NCBI GenBank assembly: GCA_938028705.1 | Contig: CALIZI010000021.1 | Coordinates: forward strand, 1-64,000 | DNA: 64,000 bases | Origin: an uncultured Saprospiraceae bacterium | Lineage (GTDB): Bacteria; Bacteroidota; Bacteroidia; Chitinophagales; Saprospiraceae | Direction of reading: 5' to 3' | In this document: one piece after another, positions 37,652 to 46,680 of the stretch | Position numbering within the stretch: position 1 is the stretch's first letter | How the letters are laid out: the number at the start of each line of letters is the position of its first letter | The notes under the pieces: model-generated | Seen by the model: only the letters and a program-made list of their open reading frames with translations | Database searches by the model: none | What the model was told of the DNA's origin: nothing | Position numbers and translations under genes: made by a program

Positions 37652-38377
37652 TTACTTTCTTGAAAAAATATTATATTTAATAATACAATAAATAGCACGA
37701 AAACCATCCCGCCAATTAATTTTTTTCCCTTCCTCATACGTGCGTCCGTAGTAAGAAATACCGACTTCGTAAATGCGAACTTTAGGGATGCGGGAGATTT
37801 TGGCAGTCACTTCCGGCTCAAATCCAAAACGTTTTTCTTTAAGGTGGAGACTTTGTATCATCTTGGTATTGAACAATTTATAACAGGTCTCCATGTCGGT
37901 CAAGTTGAGATTGGTAAACATATTGGAGAGGAAAGTCAGAAATTGATTACCTATCGAATGCCAGAAAAAGAGAATACGATGTGGCTTGCCGCCCATAAAT
38001 CGAGAGCCATACACCACATCCGCAAAACCATCTAAAACAGGCTTCAATAAAATATTATACTCCTCCGGGTCATACTCCAAATCAGCGTCTTGAATGATGA
38101 GATATTCGCCCCTAGCATGAGCAATGCCTGTATGCAAAGCCGCTCCTTTACCTTGATTGACCTCGTGATTATAAAATTGAATATTGGTATCAGGATGATC
38201 GGTGATGTATTGCCGGATAACGGCTTCAGATTCATCGGAAGAAGCATCATTGATTAAGATGAGTTCTTTTTTAATATCATTCACCAAGTTGACCGCACGT
38301 ATTTTATCCAATATCTTGTGGATAGTTCGCGCTTCATTATAAACCGGAATGATGATAGATAATTGATTGATTTGCAT
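37652..38377 (-). CDS. Family 2 glycosyltransferase
   Basis: 241 residues, similar in plan to the GT2 at 30832: [62 protein letters not shown] and [15 protein letters not shown]. It is a DPM1-like polyprenol-phosphate or glycan glycosyltransferase. It is not next to other glycan genes and has its own promoter-like site at 38413-38443. Confidence 0.85.
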   Translation of the reverse strand: MQINQLSIIIPVYNEARTIHKILDKIRAVNLVNDIKKELILINDASSDESEAVIRQYITDHPDTNIQFYNHEVNQGKGAALHTGIAHARGEYLIIQDADLEYDPEEYNILLKPVLDGFADVVYGSRFMGGKPHRILFFWHSIGNQFLTFLSNMFTNLNLTDMETCYKLFNTKMIQSLHLKEKRFGFEPEVTAKISRIPKVRIYEVGISYYGRTYEEGKKINWRDGFRAIYCIIKYNIFSRK

Positions 38378-38412
38378 AATGTACTATTGTCCACCGGACA
38401 ATTATATGAATG

Positions 38413-38443
38413 CAAAAATAGGCTAATTTTATGGGTTAAAAAA
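38413..38443 (-). promoter_or_regulatory. Promoter of GT2 gene at 37652-38377
   Basis: TATTTTTG on the minus strand (38420-38413) matches TAnnTTTG, with a TTTT run about 20 bases upstream. The predicted leader is about 30 bases. Confidence 0.5.
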
Positions 38444-38477
38444 ATGAGATATTGAAAGGTGCAATTTACACATTATA

Positions 38478-38512
38478 AAGATGTCAAACACTTTGAAAGT
38501 GTTTGACATCTT
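38478..38512. repeat. 17-bp perfect hairpin, gtcaaacacttt words
   Basis: The arms 38478-38494 and 38496-38512 are perfect inverted partners (aagatgtcaaacacttt). This is a variant of the gtcagacattt hairpins. It lies downstream of the GH5 gene, and no U-tract was seen. Confidence 0.75.
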
Positions 38513-38546
38513 GTTTAATCATCGAACGGTTAGCCTTAAAGTCGGT

Positions 38547-40166
38547 CTAAGGCACCACAAGTTTCTCCGTATAAGTACCTCGTTCCGTTTCCACAGCAAT
38601 CAAATAAATACCCGATTCAAGATTCGCATTTATCACTGGATTGTAGGATAATATTTGATAAAATACTTCTCGTCCTTGAATATCAAATACCCGCACGACT
38701 TTTTCCGAATCATCGTCATTGCCGATATTGATTTGAAATTTTCCATTCGGACTTGGATTAGGGAAAATACTGATAGCCAATGTGTTATCATCCTCAATTT
38801 TCGGTGAATTGACGCGCTCAAGATACCACTGTTGCGAAGTCCAGCTTGTGTTGAGTGGTCCGTTTTGTACTTCTGCCCAGTTGGTATTTCGCCCATTGAG
38901 GTACTGACCGCCCCAGTTGCAACGCAGTCGGTAATTACTCGCTCCGGCATCTTCCAAAGTCCACATTTGCGAAGTCCAGCTTGTATTTAGCGGTCCGCTT
39001 CTGACTGTTCCCCAGTTGGCTGCATCGCCGCTAAGGTATAAGCCTGTCCAGCGATTGCGAAGGCGATAAGTATTGCCCGAAACACGTTCCAATTCCCACA
39101 TTTGCGAAGTCCACGAATCATTATGAGGTGCTACCCTTGCCGGATTCCATGGGGTATTGTCTCCATTGAGTCTCAAATCACCCCATTTGCAGTACAGACG
39201 GTAAGTGCCTTCGGGCAAAATACCGCCGCCACCACCGCCACCGGGGTTGCCTTGCCAGTAATAGCCGTTATTTTTAGCGTGCTGAATAAATTGATTGGTC
39301 AGATTGAAGGAATTATCATCCCAATCTCGCCAATCTACCCAACTGATGCCCATGCGTTCCCATGCTTCACCATTGACAAAAAAGCCTTCAATCGGATTGA
39401 CATAGGGCCAAAAATCGGTGCGTATATCCCACTCCGTACAAATCACGCGATAGTTTTGCATCAATTGACGCACTTTATTCAGGTTGTCGTCGGGTGCATT
39501 GGCGTAACTGTGAACACCCACCGAAGCATTCGTCCAATCCACCTCATAATAATGATTCGTAATACCCACAATATCATGGTTCAATGAATTAAAGGTAAAC
39601 ATAATAATATGTCGGTTCGGGGCAGCATTCCGTACTTGATTGTACAGCCCTACCAAGCCGCTTTTGAAATTCGGGTGGTAATAATCATCACTCACAAAAG
39701 TCGGTTCATTTACGATTTCATAGTAAACAAGCGGGTTGTCGGCATACCGCCAGGCGATTTCTCCCCAAAATTGATTGACCGGAGAAAAATTATAATACAA
39801 ATTGCTCGTACCTTGTTCGTCAATATTATGATAATTGATAATAAGATTCATACCCGTTTCATTGGCATTTTGTACGCATTGGTCAATATAAGGACGCACT
39901 TCCGCAGGTGACCAATGTTGAAAACCATTGTCTCTGTACCAAGGATCTACCCAACACAGTCTGATGGTATTAATTCCTTGCGATTGCAAGTAATACCAGT
40001 TATTAATATCAGTGGCAAAACTGTTACTTTGAGGAAGATGTTTGGCGAGCATCATAGGTGCGCCGCGCATTTGTTCTCCATTAGCATCGAATAAAGTCCC
40101 TTGTGCAAATAGGGCGCAGTTCATTAGGGTGAAAATTGCTATAAATATTAATTTTATTTTATTCAT
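38547..40166 (-). CDS. Secreted GH5 endoglycanase with ricin-like module, T9SS
   Basis: 539 residues from ATG at 40166, which gives the signal peptide MNKIKLIFIAIFTLMNCALF. The upstream open frame to 40328 lies in repeat DNA. The GH5 (beta/alpha)8 domain spans residues about 25-300, with acid/base E154 in EIVNEP and nucleophile E245 in VICTEWD. A poly-glycine linker follows, then three QW-type beta-trefoil repeats (YRLYCKWGDLRLNG.., YRLRNRWTGLYLSG.., YRLRCNWGGQYLNG.., each ending in SWTSQ-W). The C-terminal T9SS domain is SIFPNPSPNGKF..GIYLIAVE. It likely hydrolyses beta-1,4-glucan or mannan outside the cell, with the lectin module binding glycan. Confidence 0.85.
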   Translation of the reverse strand: MNKIKLIFIAIFTLMNCALFAQGTLFDANGEQMRGAPMMLAKHLPQSNSFATDINNWYYLQSQGINTIRLCWVDPWYRDNGFQHWSPAEVRPYIDQCVQNANETGMNLIINYHNIDEQGTSNLYYNFSPVNQFWGEIAWRYADNPLVYYEIVNEPTFVSDDYYHPNFKSGLVGLYNQVRNAAPNRHIIMFTFNSLNHDIVGITNHYYEVDWTNASVGVHSYANAPDDNLNKVRQLMQNYRVICTEWDIRTDFWPYVNPIEGFFVNGEAWERMGISWVDWRDWDDNSFNLTNQFIQHAKNNGYYWQGNPGGGGGGGILPEGTYRLYCKWGDLRLNGDNTPWNPARVAPHNDSWTSQMWELERVSGNTYRLRNRWTGLYLSGDAANWGTVRSGPLNTSWTSQMWTLEDAGASNYRLRCNWGGQYLNGRNTNWAEVQNGPLNTSWTSQQWYLERVNSPKIEDDNTLAISIFPNPSPNGKFQINIGNDDDSEKVVRVFDIQGREVFYQILSYNPVINANLESGIYLIAVETERGTYTEKLVVP

Positions 40167-40207
40167 AATATATTTTTTGAAATGTAAAATGTAAAAGTGT
40201 TTGTATA

Positions 40208-40426
40208 GTACCTTGACAATGTTATGTTTTAAAAATAAAAATATGCTTGTGTTTAACATGGGATATTTTTTCCGAATTTGGGCTAAAACTCGTCTGACAT
40301 TTAAATATTGCTGGAAATATAACATCATCGGTAAATTTTGAAAATGTCTGACGAGTTTTAGCCCAAATTCAAGAGTAAAATGCCAATTATATTAAACAAA
40401 AACCGAACATGACATTGTCAAGGTAC
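40208..40426. repeat. Nested foldback element, 15- and 29-bp arms
   Basis: The outer arms 40208-40222 and 40412-40426 are perfect inverted complements (gtaccttgacaatgt). The inner arms 40274-40302 and 40342-40370 are 29-base partners with one mismatch and contain the ctcgtctgacattt word seen in other hairpins. The 219-bp element fills most of the GH26-GH5 spacer (40167-40561). Confidence 0.85.
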
Positions 40427-40561
40427 ATAATTAATTTACTTTTTATTTTATTTATAATAATTTTAAAATCAATAAAATAGAAAAGAATCACGTTTGTTTC
40501 GCGTTAGAAACTTTTACATTTTAAATTTATTATTTTACATTTTACATTTAATTATATTAAT

Positions 40562-42319
40562 TTATTTTTTAATAAAAATACCTCTCGCAAAACGCTCTGT
40601 TCCATCTTCATTTTTCAAATAACCTACCAGCAAATAAGTGCCTTTGGCGAGTGTACTGACATCCATCGTTTGCCCTTGACCTTGAAGAGCGAGTTTGCCC
40701 GATGTATCGTAGATTTCGTAATCCAAAGGCGTATCAATACCATTGAGTTGGATGAAAGAAGTTGCCGGATTTGGCCTGATTTGCAATTCGACGGTTTCGC
40801 CTTGTGTGAGGCGTACATTTCTACCGTCGAGGTACTCCAATGTCCACATTTGACTCCACCAGTTGGTATTCAAATCGTAGGTTTGTACCTCAAGTTGGTC
40901 GGGAGTTTGGAGATACCTGTCTGTCCAGCGATTTCTGAATCGGAAGTGTCCTGTACCGGTACTTTCGATGTGCCACATCTGACTCCACCAAGCGTTATTG
41001 AGCGAATACACATTGACCGGAGCTTCGTTGTTATCTGCCGTATTGGTGAGATAATTGCCACCCCAACTACATCTGAGGCGATAAGTACCTGCCTGCGCCT
41101 CTTCGATATTCCAACGCTGACTATACCAATTCTGATTGAATGGAAATAACCTGACTATTGCATTGGCTTCGTTTGCTGTTTGGTGCAAATAGGTGTTGGT
41201 CCAGCGATTTTTGATACGCAATTCACCCACAAAACCCGAACCTCCGCTTGGCGGTGGCGGCGGCGGTGGATTTACCCCCAAATTAATTTCATCCCGCGTA
41301 ATGACCCACGAATCGGCAAAAGTCTGATAAGTATATTGGTTGTCGGCATAGGCGATGCTGGCTCCGGGCCAACTGTGCCAAGCGTAGGAAAACACAAAAT
41401 CAGGATATTTGCTTTTGATATTATTGACCATTCGCCTGTAATCATAATTGCCGAAAGCGCCCGAAATTGTAGGTCCAAACTCCGTAAAACCCATTGGGTG
41501 TCCGAGCGATTGCATGTCCTGATATTCGCGTGAAGGGTCATAAGTATTGGCATTATCGTCATACAAATCCATACCAACGACATCCACGTATTGGCTGCCC
41601 GGATAGTAATTCGTAAGGGTGCGATAGAATGTATTGCCAACAGAATAAACCCAGAGCAAATTGTCCATTCCTTGCTCATAAGTGAGGTAGTTGAACATAT
41701 CTCTGTACAGGTTTTTATAGGCTTCTTCGTGTCCTTCCCAGTATTTTTCGCCCCACCAGAACCAATCGCCGTTCATCTCATGTAGTGGTCGCCAGAGGAC
41801 GGTCACGCCTGCATCTCGCAGAGGACGCAGGGCATTTGCCACTTCTGCCAATTGCGCTCGCCATACGTTGTACATGCCGTTGTTTGGGTCGGTTAGTTCC
41901 CAGAGACTTTCGTAGTTGTTGGTATCCCATGAGTTGCCGCCCGTCCAGGGGTTGTCAAAGTGCCATGATAGCGTGACCAAGCCGCCGTCGTTCCAATAAT
42001 TAATCATTAATTGATTGGTTTGTGAGACGTTATGACCATTATCCAAGCCATAATCACCGCCAATCATACCAATCCATTTTCCGGTTTGGTTGCGAAGTTC
42101 GCTGACGTAATTATTGTAGCCACTCGACATGTTATTGCCATGTCCCAAGTCTTGTCCCAAAAGCAATTTGTTGTTGCTTTTGTTTTTCAAGCTACTTAGA
42201 TATTCCAAGACCTGTTTGGTTTTGGCATTGGAATTAGGATTAGCGGGATTTTGTGCTATTGCAATATTTGAAATGAAAAATGCAACACATAAACAGATAA
42301 AAGTTAGTTTATATCTCAT
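40562..42319 (-). CDS. Secreted GH26 beta-mannanase with ricin-like module, T9SS
   Basis: 585 residues. A signal peptide ends near NIAIAQ. The GH26 domain (residues about 30-340) has LLGQDLGHG, acid/base E181 in WRPLHEMNGDWFWW, nucleophile E280 in GFTEFG and the HSWPGA loop. A proline linker (PPPPPPPSGG) leads to three beta-trefoil repeats (IKNRWTNTYLH.., YRLRCSWGGNYL.., FRFRNRWTDRYLQ..). The T9SS domain runs LQIRPNPATSFIQL..GTYLLVGYLK. Predicted to cleave internal beta-1,4-mannosidic bonds of mannan or glucomannan. Neighbours are GH5 and GH10 enzymes of the same build. Confidence 0.9.
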   Translation of the reverse strand: MRYKLTFICLCVAFFISNIAIAQNPANPNSNAKTKQVLEYLSSLKNKSNNKLLLGQDLGHGNNMSSGYNNYVSELRNQTGKWIGMIGGDYGLDNGHNVSQTNQLMINYWNDGGLVTLSWHFDNPWTGGNSWDTNNYESLWELTDPNNGMYNVWRAQLAEVANALRPLRDAGVTVLWRPLHEMNGDWFWWGEKYWEGHEEAYKNLYRDMFNYLTYEQGMDNLLWVYSVGNTFYRTLTNYYPGSQYVDVVGMDLYDDNANTYDPSREYQDMQSLGHPMGFTEFGPTISGAFGNYDYRRMVNNIKSKYPDFVFSYAWHSWPGASIAYADNQYTYQTFADSWVITRDEINLGVNPPPPPPPSGGSGFVGELRIKNRWTNTYLHQTANEANAIVRLFPFNQNWYSQRWNIEEAQAGTYRLRCSWGGNYLTNTADNNEAPVNVYSLNNAWWSQMWHIESTGTGHFRFRNRWTDRYLQTPDQLEVQTYDLNTNWWSQMWTLEYLDGRNVRLTQGETVELQIRPNPATSFIQLNGIDTPLDYEIYDTSGKLALQGQGQTMDVSTLAKGTYLLVGYLKNEDGTERFARGIFIKK

Positions 42320-42650
42320 TGTTCGTAAAAAATTAAATGGTTATTTGACTGTATTGTAACCGAATTAGATAAATTTAATTAAAATATTTTTAAATATGTT
42401 TTAGAATTGCAGTTGATTTTTTATATTTAAATTGAAATAATATAAATATAAAATAATAATTGTAAAATATAAATTTGTAGGACGCGAGATGTTTCTATTT
42501 TATTTATTTTTAATTATTTAAATAATATAAAAATGAAAATATATTGTACACGTACTACATCCAGATAGTTATCGGGATTTACATTTTAAATTTATTATTT
42601 TACATTAAAAAAAAGTGTCAACTACTTTTACAGTAAATTTAAATATGTTC
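42320..42650. other. GH10-GH26 spacer, AT-rich
   Basis: A 331-base AT-rich spacer upstream of GH26. Near the GH10 stop, 42611-42628 repeats the string gtgtcaactacttttaca found in the foldback element at 33044-33207, apparently without its inverted partner. No coding frame was seen. Confidence 0.5.
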
Positions 42651-44405
42651 TTATTGTTTAATAAAAGTACCTCTCGCAAAACGCTCTGCACCGTTTTCAT
42701 CTTTCAAATAAGCAACTAACAAATACGTACCATTAGCGAGTGTGCTGACATCTACTGTTTGCGCTGTACCTTGCAGGACGATTTTGCCGGATATATCATA
42801 AATTTGATAATCCAAAGGACTGTGAATACCCGTCAGTTGAATGGTAGAAACGGCAGGGTTGGGACTGATGATGAGGTCAATGGCTTCGCCTTGTACGACT
42901 TTCAGATTTCTACCGTCGATATACTCAAATACCCACAATTGACTCCACCAGTTAGGGTTCAAATCGTGCGTTTGGACATCAGATTGATTGGAGGTGTGTA
43001 GGTACTTTCCGGTCCAGCGATTTTGGAGTCGGAACAGCCCGTTTCCGGCATCTTGTATATACCACATCTGACTGGTCCAATTTTGTTGATAGCTAAATAC
43101 ATTGACCGGTGCATCGTTGAATGTATTAGAACTATTGAGATAATTGCCGCCCCAGCCACTACGCAAGCGGTAGCTGCCATCCGTTGCTTGTTCGACATTC
43201 CAACGCATGCTGTACCAGTCAGCCACGAATCCTTGTAGAGAGGTATTTGCAGCGACAGAATTATCGTTTTCATTCAAATAAGTATTCGACCAAAGATTGC
43301 GAATACGCAACTCGCCCACAAAGCGGTCTTGTGTTGGAGGTGGAGGAGGAGTACTTCCTGTAAATGCTTCGAAGAGTCCCCAGTAAGCGGGTTTTTTATT
43401 ATTATTTCTATCGAATGGTAGCGGGTGATCGACGATATTATCCTCGTCGAATTGATTATCGAAGAGGTCATACCAAGTATATTTGTCGCTCAAGTCCCAC
43501 GTTTGGAAGTACTCCCCTCTAGTCGGGTTTCGGAGAAAAATTTCAGCAACTTTTTTGTAGGCTTGTTTTTGTCTTTCGAGCCAGTAATCGGAGTTGTCGG
43601 GGATGCGTATGTCGAGTTCGGTGACATAATTTTTGAGTCCCATATCGGATATTTCCTGCATGCGTTGTTCGAGTGGAAAATTGGGGTCGAGTGCCAAGTC
43701 AGGATTAGCGATGTGCAATTGCCAACCAAGACCATCTATGCGCGTACCCGATGATTGTATCCAGCCCAAGAGTCCTTTGACGGTTTCAAATTTGGCTAAA
43801 TTGGTTTCTATATGATAGTCATTATAAATGAGTTTGGCATCGGGGTCGGCAGCATGGGCTTCGCGGAAGGCTTTGATGATGTATTCGCCTGTCATAGCCT
43901 TATTCCAGTAGCAATAACGATAATTGCCAAAGTAATCTATGGCTTCATTGACAACATCCCATACATCCACACGTCCTCTGTATCTGCCTACCACAGTACG
44001 GATATGGTCGAGCATAATCCCCTCGGCTTCGTGCAGAGGTTTGTTGAGTACCCAATCAGGAATAAGTGCATCTTCTCCCCATACGAGTGGGTGTCCGTGT
44101 ATATCCCAATTGTTGGCTTCGGCAAAATCCATTCTGGCATCCGACCTGCCCCAGTTATACACACCTTCATAGGGATGGGTGTTTGATTTCCAGTAGGTTG
44201 TTACGGTAGCTACGGACATGTTATCGCGGTAGAGTTGTGCATTTGCGGGGTCGTCAATTTCCATAATGGGAGACCCAAATTTGATGCCTTGCGCGAGTGC
44301 TGCGTCTCTGACTTCTTGTGCATTGGTAGGGCTTAGATATAAAAAGAACATAAGCGACAACATAGCTATGCCGCTACTTTTTGTTAAATGTTTATACATT
44401 TTCAT
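42651..44405 (-). CDS. Secreted GH10 endo-xylanase with ricin-like module, T9SS
   Basis: 584 residues from ATG at 44405 (the frame opens to 44432). A signal peptide ends at LSPTNAQ. The GH10 barrel spans residues about 30-370, with HGHPLVWG, acid/base E154 in DVVNEAI, nucleophile E263 in VTELDIRI and TWDLSDKYTWY. A short PPPPPT linker and beta-trefoil repeats (IRNLWSNTYLN.., YRLRSGWGGNYL.., FRLQNRWTGKYLH..) follow. The T9SS domain is LIISPNPAVSTIQL..GTYLLVAYLK. It likely hydrolyses xylan backbones. It is paralogous to the next gene, and the last part of both genes is nearly identical at DNA level. Confidence 0.9.
   Translation of the reverse strand: MKMYKHLTKSSGIAMLSLMFFLYLSPTNAQEVRDAALAQGIKFGSPIMEIDDPANAQLYRDNMSVATVTTYWKSNTHPYEGVYNWGRSDARMDFAEANNWDIHGHPLVWGEDALIPDWVLNKPLHEAEGIMLDHIRTVVGRYRGRVDVWDVVNEAIDYFGNYRYCYWNKAMTGEYIIKAFREAHAADPDAKLIYNDYHIETNLAKFETVKGLLGWIQSSGTRIDGLGWQLHIANPDLALDPNFPLEQRMQEISDMGLKNYVTELDIRIPDNSDYWLERQKQAYKKVAEIFLRNPTRGEYFQTWDLSDKYTWYDLFDNQFDEDNIVDHPLPFDRNNNKKPAYWGLFEAFTGSTPPPPPTQDRFVGELRIRNLWSNTYLNENDNSVAANTSLQGFVADWYSMRWNVEQATDGSYRLRSGWGGNYLNSSNTFNDAPVNVFSYQQNWTSQMWYIQDAGNGLFRLQNRWTGKYLHTSNQSDVQTHDLNPNWWSQLWVFEYIDGRNLKVVQGEAIDLIISPNPAVSTIQLTGIHSPLDYQIYDISGKIVLQGTAQTVDVSTLANGTYLLVAYLKDENGAERFARGTFIKQ
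42658..42935 (-). repeat. Near-identical 3' segment shared by the two GH10 genes
   Basis: The bases encoding the T9SS domain here match 44649-44928 of the next gene almost perfectly, while the catalytic parts differ much more. Upstream non-coding bases of both genes (44406-44460 and 46388-46450) are also similar. This indicates tandem duplication followed by local gene conversion of the sorting domain. Confidence 0.75.
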
Positions 44406-44641
44406 AACAAAAATTAATAGTTTAATAATCAAATTATGCGGTATCGAAGGACATAATTTTGCCAGCTAATTTTTATGGATGTAAAAGTGGATGTTGAATG
44501 AGGGAAGCGTATGTGTTAAGTGGAAGTATATTTTAATTTTTAATTTAAATTGAATTAAAGCACTGATAATCAATTCTATAAGGTTTTTGAAAACCTTACA
44601 GGATTTGTGTATGCCTCATATTCCACCGATTTCTTACATAA

Positions 44642-46387
44642 TTATTGCTTAATAAAAGTACCCCTCGCAAAACGCTCAATACCGTCTTCATCTTTCAAAT
44701 AAGCAACTAACAAATACGTACCATTAGCGAGTGTACTGACATCTACTGTTTGCGCTGTACCTTGCAGGACGATTTTGCCGGATATATCATAAATTTGATA
44801 ATCCAAAGGACTGTGAATACCCGCCAGTTGAATGGTAGAAACGGCAGGGTTGGGACTGATGGTGAGGTCAATGGCTTCGCCTTGTACGACTTTCAGATTT
44901 CTGCCGTCGATATACTCAAATACCCACAATTGACTTTGCCAATTTGAGTTGTAATCGTGGGTGCGAACATTGAATTGATTGCCGGTATGAAGATACCTGC
45001 CTGTCCATCGGTTTTTGAGTCGGAACAAGCCGTTTCCGGCATCTTCGATGAACCACATTTCGCTCCAAAAATTGGGGTCGTAGGAGGCAACATTGACAGG
45101 TGCATCGTTGAAATTGGCGGTGTTATTAAGATAATTGCTACCCCAGCTACATCGCAAGCGATAAGTTCCTGCGTCGGCTTCTTCAAAATTCCAACGTTGG
45201 CTAAACCAATCGGGGCGGGCTTCGTGCAAGATAACTTCGCCACCGGAGAAATTGCCGGCTTGATGCAAGTAGGTGTTCGACCAAAGGTTTTTGATACGCA
45301 ATTCGCCTACATAGCGATTTTCGTCAATACCTGCAAATCCTTCGTAAAGCCCCCAAAAAGCGGGTTTTTTATTGTTATTTCTGTCGAATGGCAGCGGGTG
45401 GTCAATTCTTCCTTCGGGGTCGTATTGATTGTTATTTTGGTCGTACCAAGTGTATTGGTCGCTCAGGTCCCAAGTCTGAAAATACTCGCCTCTGGTCGAA
45501 TTGCGGAGAAAGATTTCAGCGACTTTTTTGTAGGCTTGTTTTTGTCGTTCAAGCCAGTAATTCGAGTTGTTGGGGATGCGTATATCCAGTTCGGTGACAT
45601 AGTTTTTAAGTCCCATATTGGATATTTCGTTCATGCGTTGTTCGAGAGGGAAATTATCACTAAGTACCTCGTCGGGATTTGCTATATGCAATTGCCAACC
45701 CAGACCGTCCACTTTTACACCTGCCCACTGCATCCAATTGAGGAGTCCTTTGACGGTTTCAAATTTGGCGAAATTGGATTCTATACCATAATCATTGTAA
45801 ATCAATGTGGCATTGGGGTCAACGGCGTGTGCTTCGCGGAAGGCTTTGAGGATATATTCGCCCGTCATTGCCCGATTCCAGTACGAATTACGGTATGTAC
45901 CATCGTCCTCAATGGCTTCATTGACAACATCCCATATATCTATACGCCCTCTGTAACGACCGGCTACGCGGCGGATATGGTCGAGCATGAGTGCTTCAGC
46001 TTGATTGAGTGGCGTGTTGAATACCCAGTCGGGAATGTGAATATCGCTGCCCCATACGAGTGGGTGTCCGTGTACATCCCAGCCGTTTTCTTCGGCAAAT
46101 TGTATGGCTTCGTCGCTTTGCGCGAAGTCAGGCGGACCCGGGTTGATGCGAGTGCTATATTTCCAATAAGTGGGGATAGTACCTACGGCAACATTGTCGC
46201 GGTAGAGTTGTCTGTTGGCAGGGTCTTGAAGGGTGAAGAGGGGGGAACCGAATTTGATGCCTCTCGCGGCGGCAGCATCACGTACTTCTTGTGCTTCAGA
46301 AGTATGGCTCAGGCATAAAAAAAACATCAGTAACAATATAGACATTACTATACTGCTAGCACTTAGTAAATATTGGTATATTTTCAT
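44642..46387 (-). CDS. Second secreted GH10 endo-xylanase, T9SS
   Basis: 581 residues from ATG at 46387 (MKIYQYLLSASSIVMS); the frame is open to 46453 but the extra part has no signal character. The GH10 domain has acid/base E157 (DVVNEAI) and nucleophile E266 (VTELDIRI), with TWDLSDQYTWY. Beta-trefoil repeats run IKNLWSNTYLH.., YRLRCSWGSNYL.., FRLKNRWTGRYLH... The T9SS domain is nearly identical to that of the neighbour. It likely has the same xylan-degrading role with altered specificity. A 453-codon open frame exists on the opposite strand, but it is a shadow. Confidence 0.9.
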   Translation of the reverse strand: MKIYQYLLSASSIVMSILLLMFFLCLSHTSEAQEVRDAAAARGIKFGSPLFTLQDPANRQLYRDNVAVGTIPTYWKYSTRINPGPPDFAQSDEAIQFAEENGWDVHGHPLVWGSDIHIPDWVFNTPLNQAEALMLDHIRRVAGRYRGRIDIWDVVNEAIEDDGTYRNSYWNRAMTGEYILKAFREAHAVDPNATLIYNDYGIESNFAKFETVKGLLNWMQWAGVKVDGLGWQLHIANPDEVLSDNFPLEQRMNEISNMGLKNYVTELDIRIPNNSNYWLERQKQAYKKVAEIFLRNSTRGEYFQTWDLSDQYTWYDQNNNQYDPEGRIDHPLPFDRNNNKKPAFWGLYEGFAGIDENRYVGELRIKNLWSNTYLHQAGNFSGGEVILHEARPDWFSQRWNFEEADAGTYRLRCSWGSNYLNNTANFNDAPVNVASYDPNFWSEMWFIEDAGNGLFRLKNRWTGRYLHTGNQFNVRTHDYNSNWQSQLWVFEYIDGRNLKVVQGEAIDLTISPNPAVSTIQLAGIHSPLDYQIYDISGKIVLQGTAQTVDVSTLANGTYLLVAYLKDEDGIERFARGTFIKQ

Positions 46388-46628
46388 ACAACAAAAATTA
46401 ATAGATTTAATAATCAATAAATTATGCGGAATCGGAGGGCATAATTTTGCCAATTAATTTTTGTGAATATAGAGCGGATATAATATGGGGGGAGGGGTAA
46501 ACGGCAGATTTATAGGAGTGTAGTACAAACCTGTTTATTATACATACTTAAAAGAGGAAAATGTAAACAGTTGGTGGTGGGAAGTGAGGTTATTGGATTA
46601 CTATCTCCTGATTTTATACTACATTTGA

Positions 46629-46660
46629 TTTGTTTTTTTAAAATATAGTTCGTAAATTCG
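46629..46660 (+). promoter_or_regulatory. Promoter of the methyltransferase gene
   Basis: TTTG (46629-46632) is followed after 20 bases by TAAATTCG (46653-46660), one mismatch from TAnnTTTG. The ATG lies 20 bases further. Confidence 0.5.
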
Positions 46661-46680
46661 CATACTATAAATAGCAAAAT

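Noticed and set aside
40167-40328. N-terminal extension of the GH5 enzyme
   Set aside because: The upstream frame lies in a foldback repeat and lacks signal-peptide character, unlike the start at 40166.
44957-46318. 453-codon plus-strand open frame
   Set aside because: It is antisense to the second GH10 xylanase, which has catalytic residues, signal and sorting domain; the plus frame shows no recognisable motif or start context.
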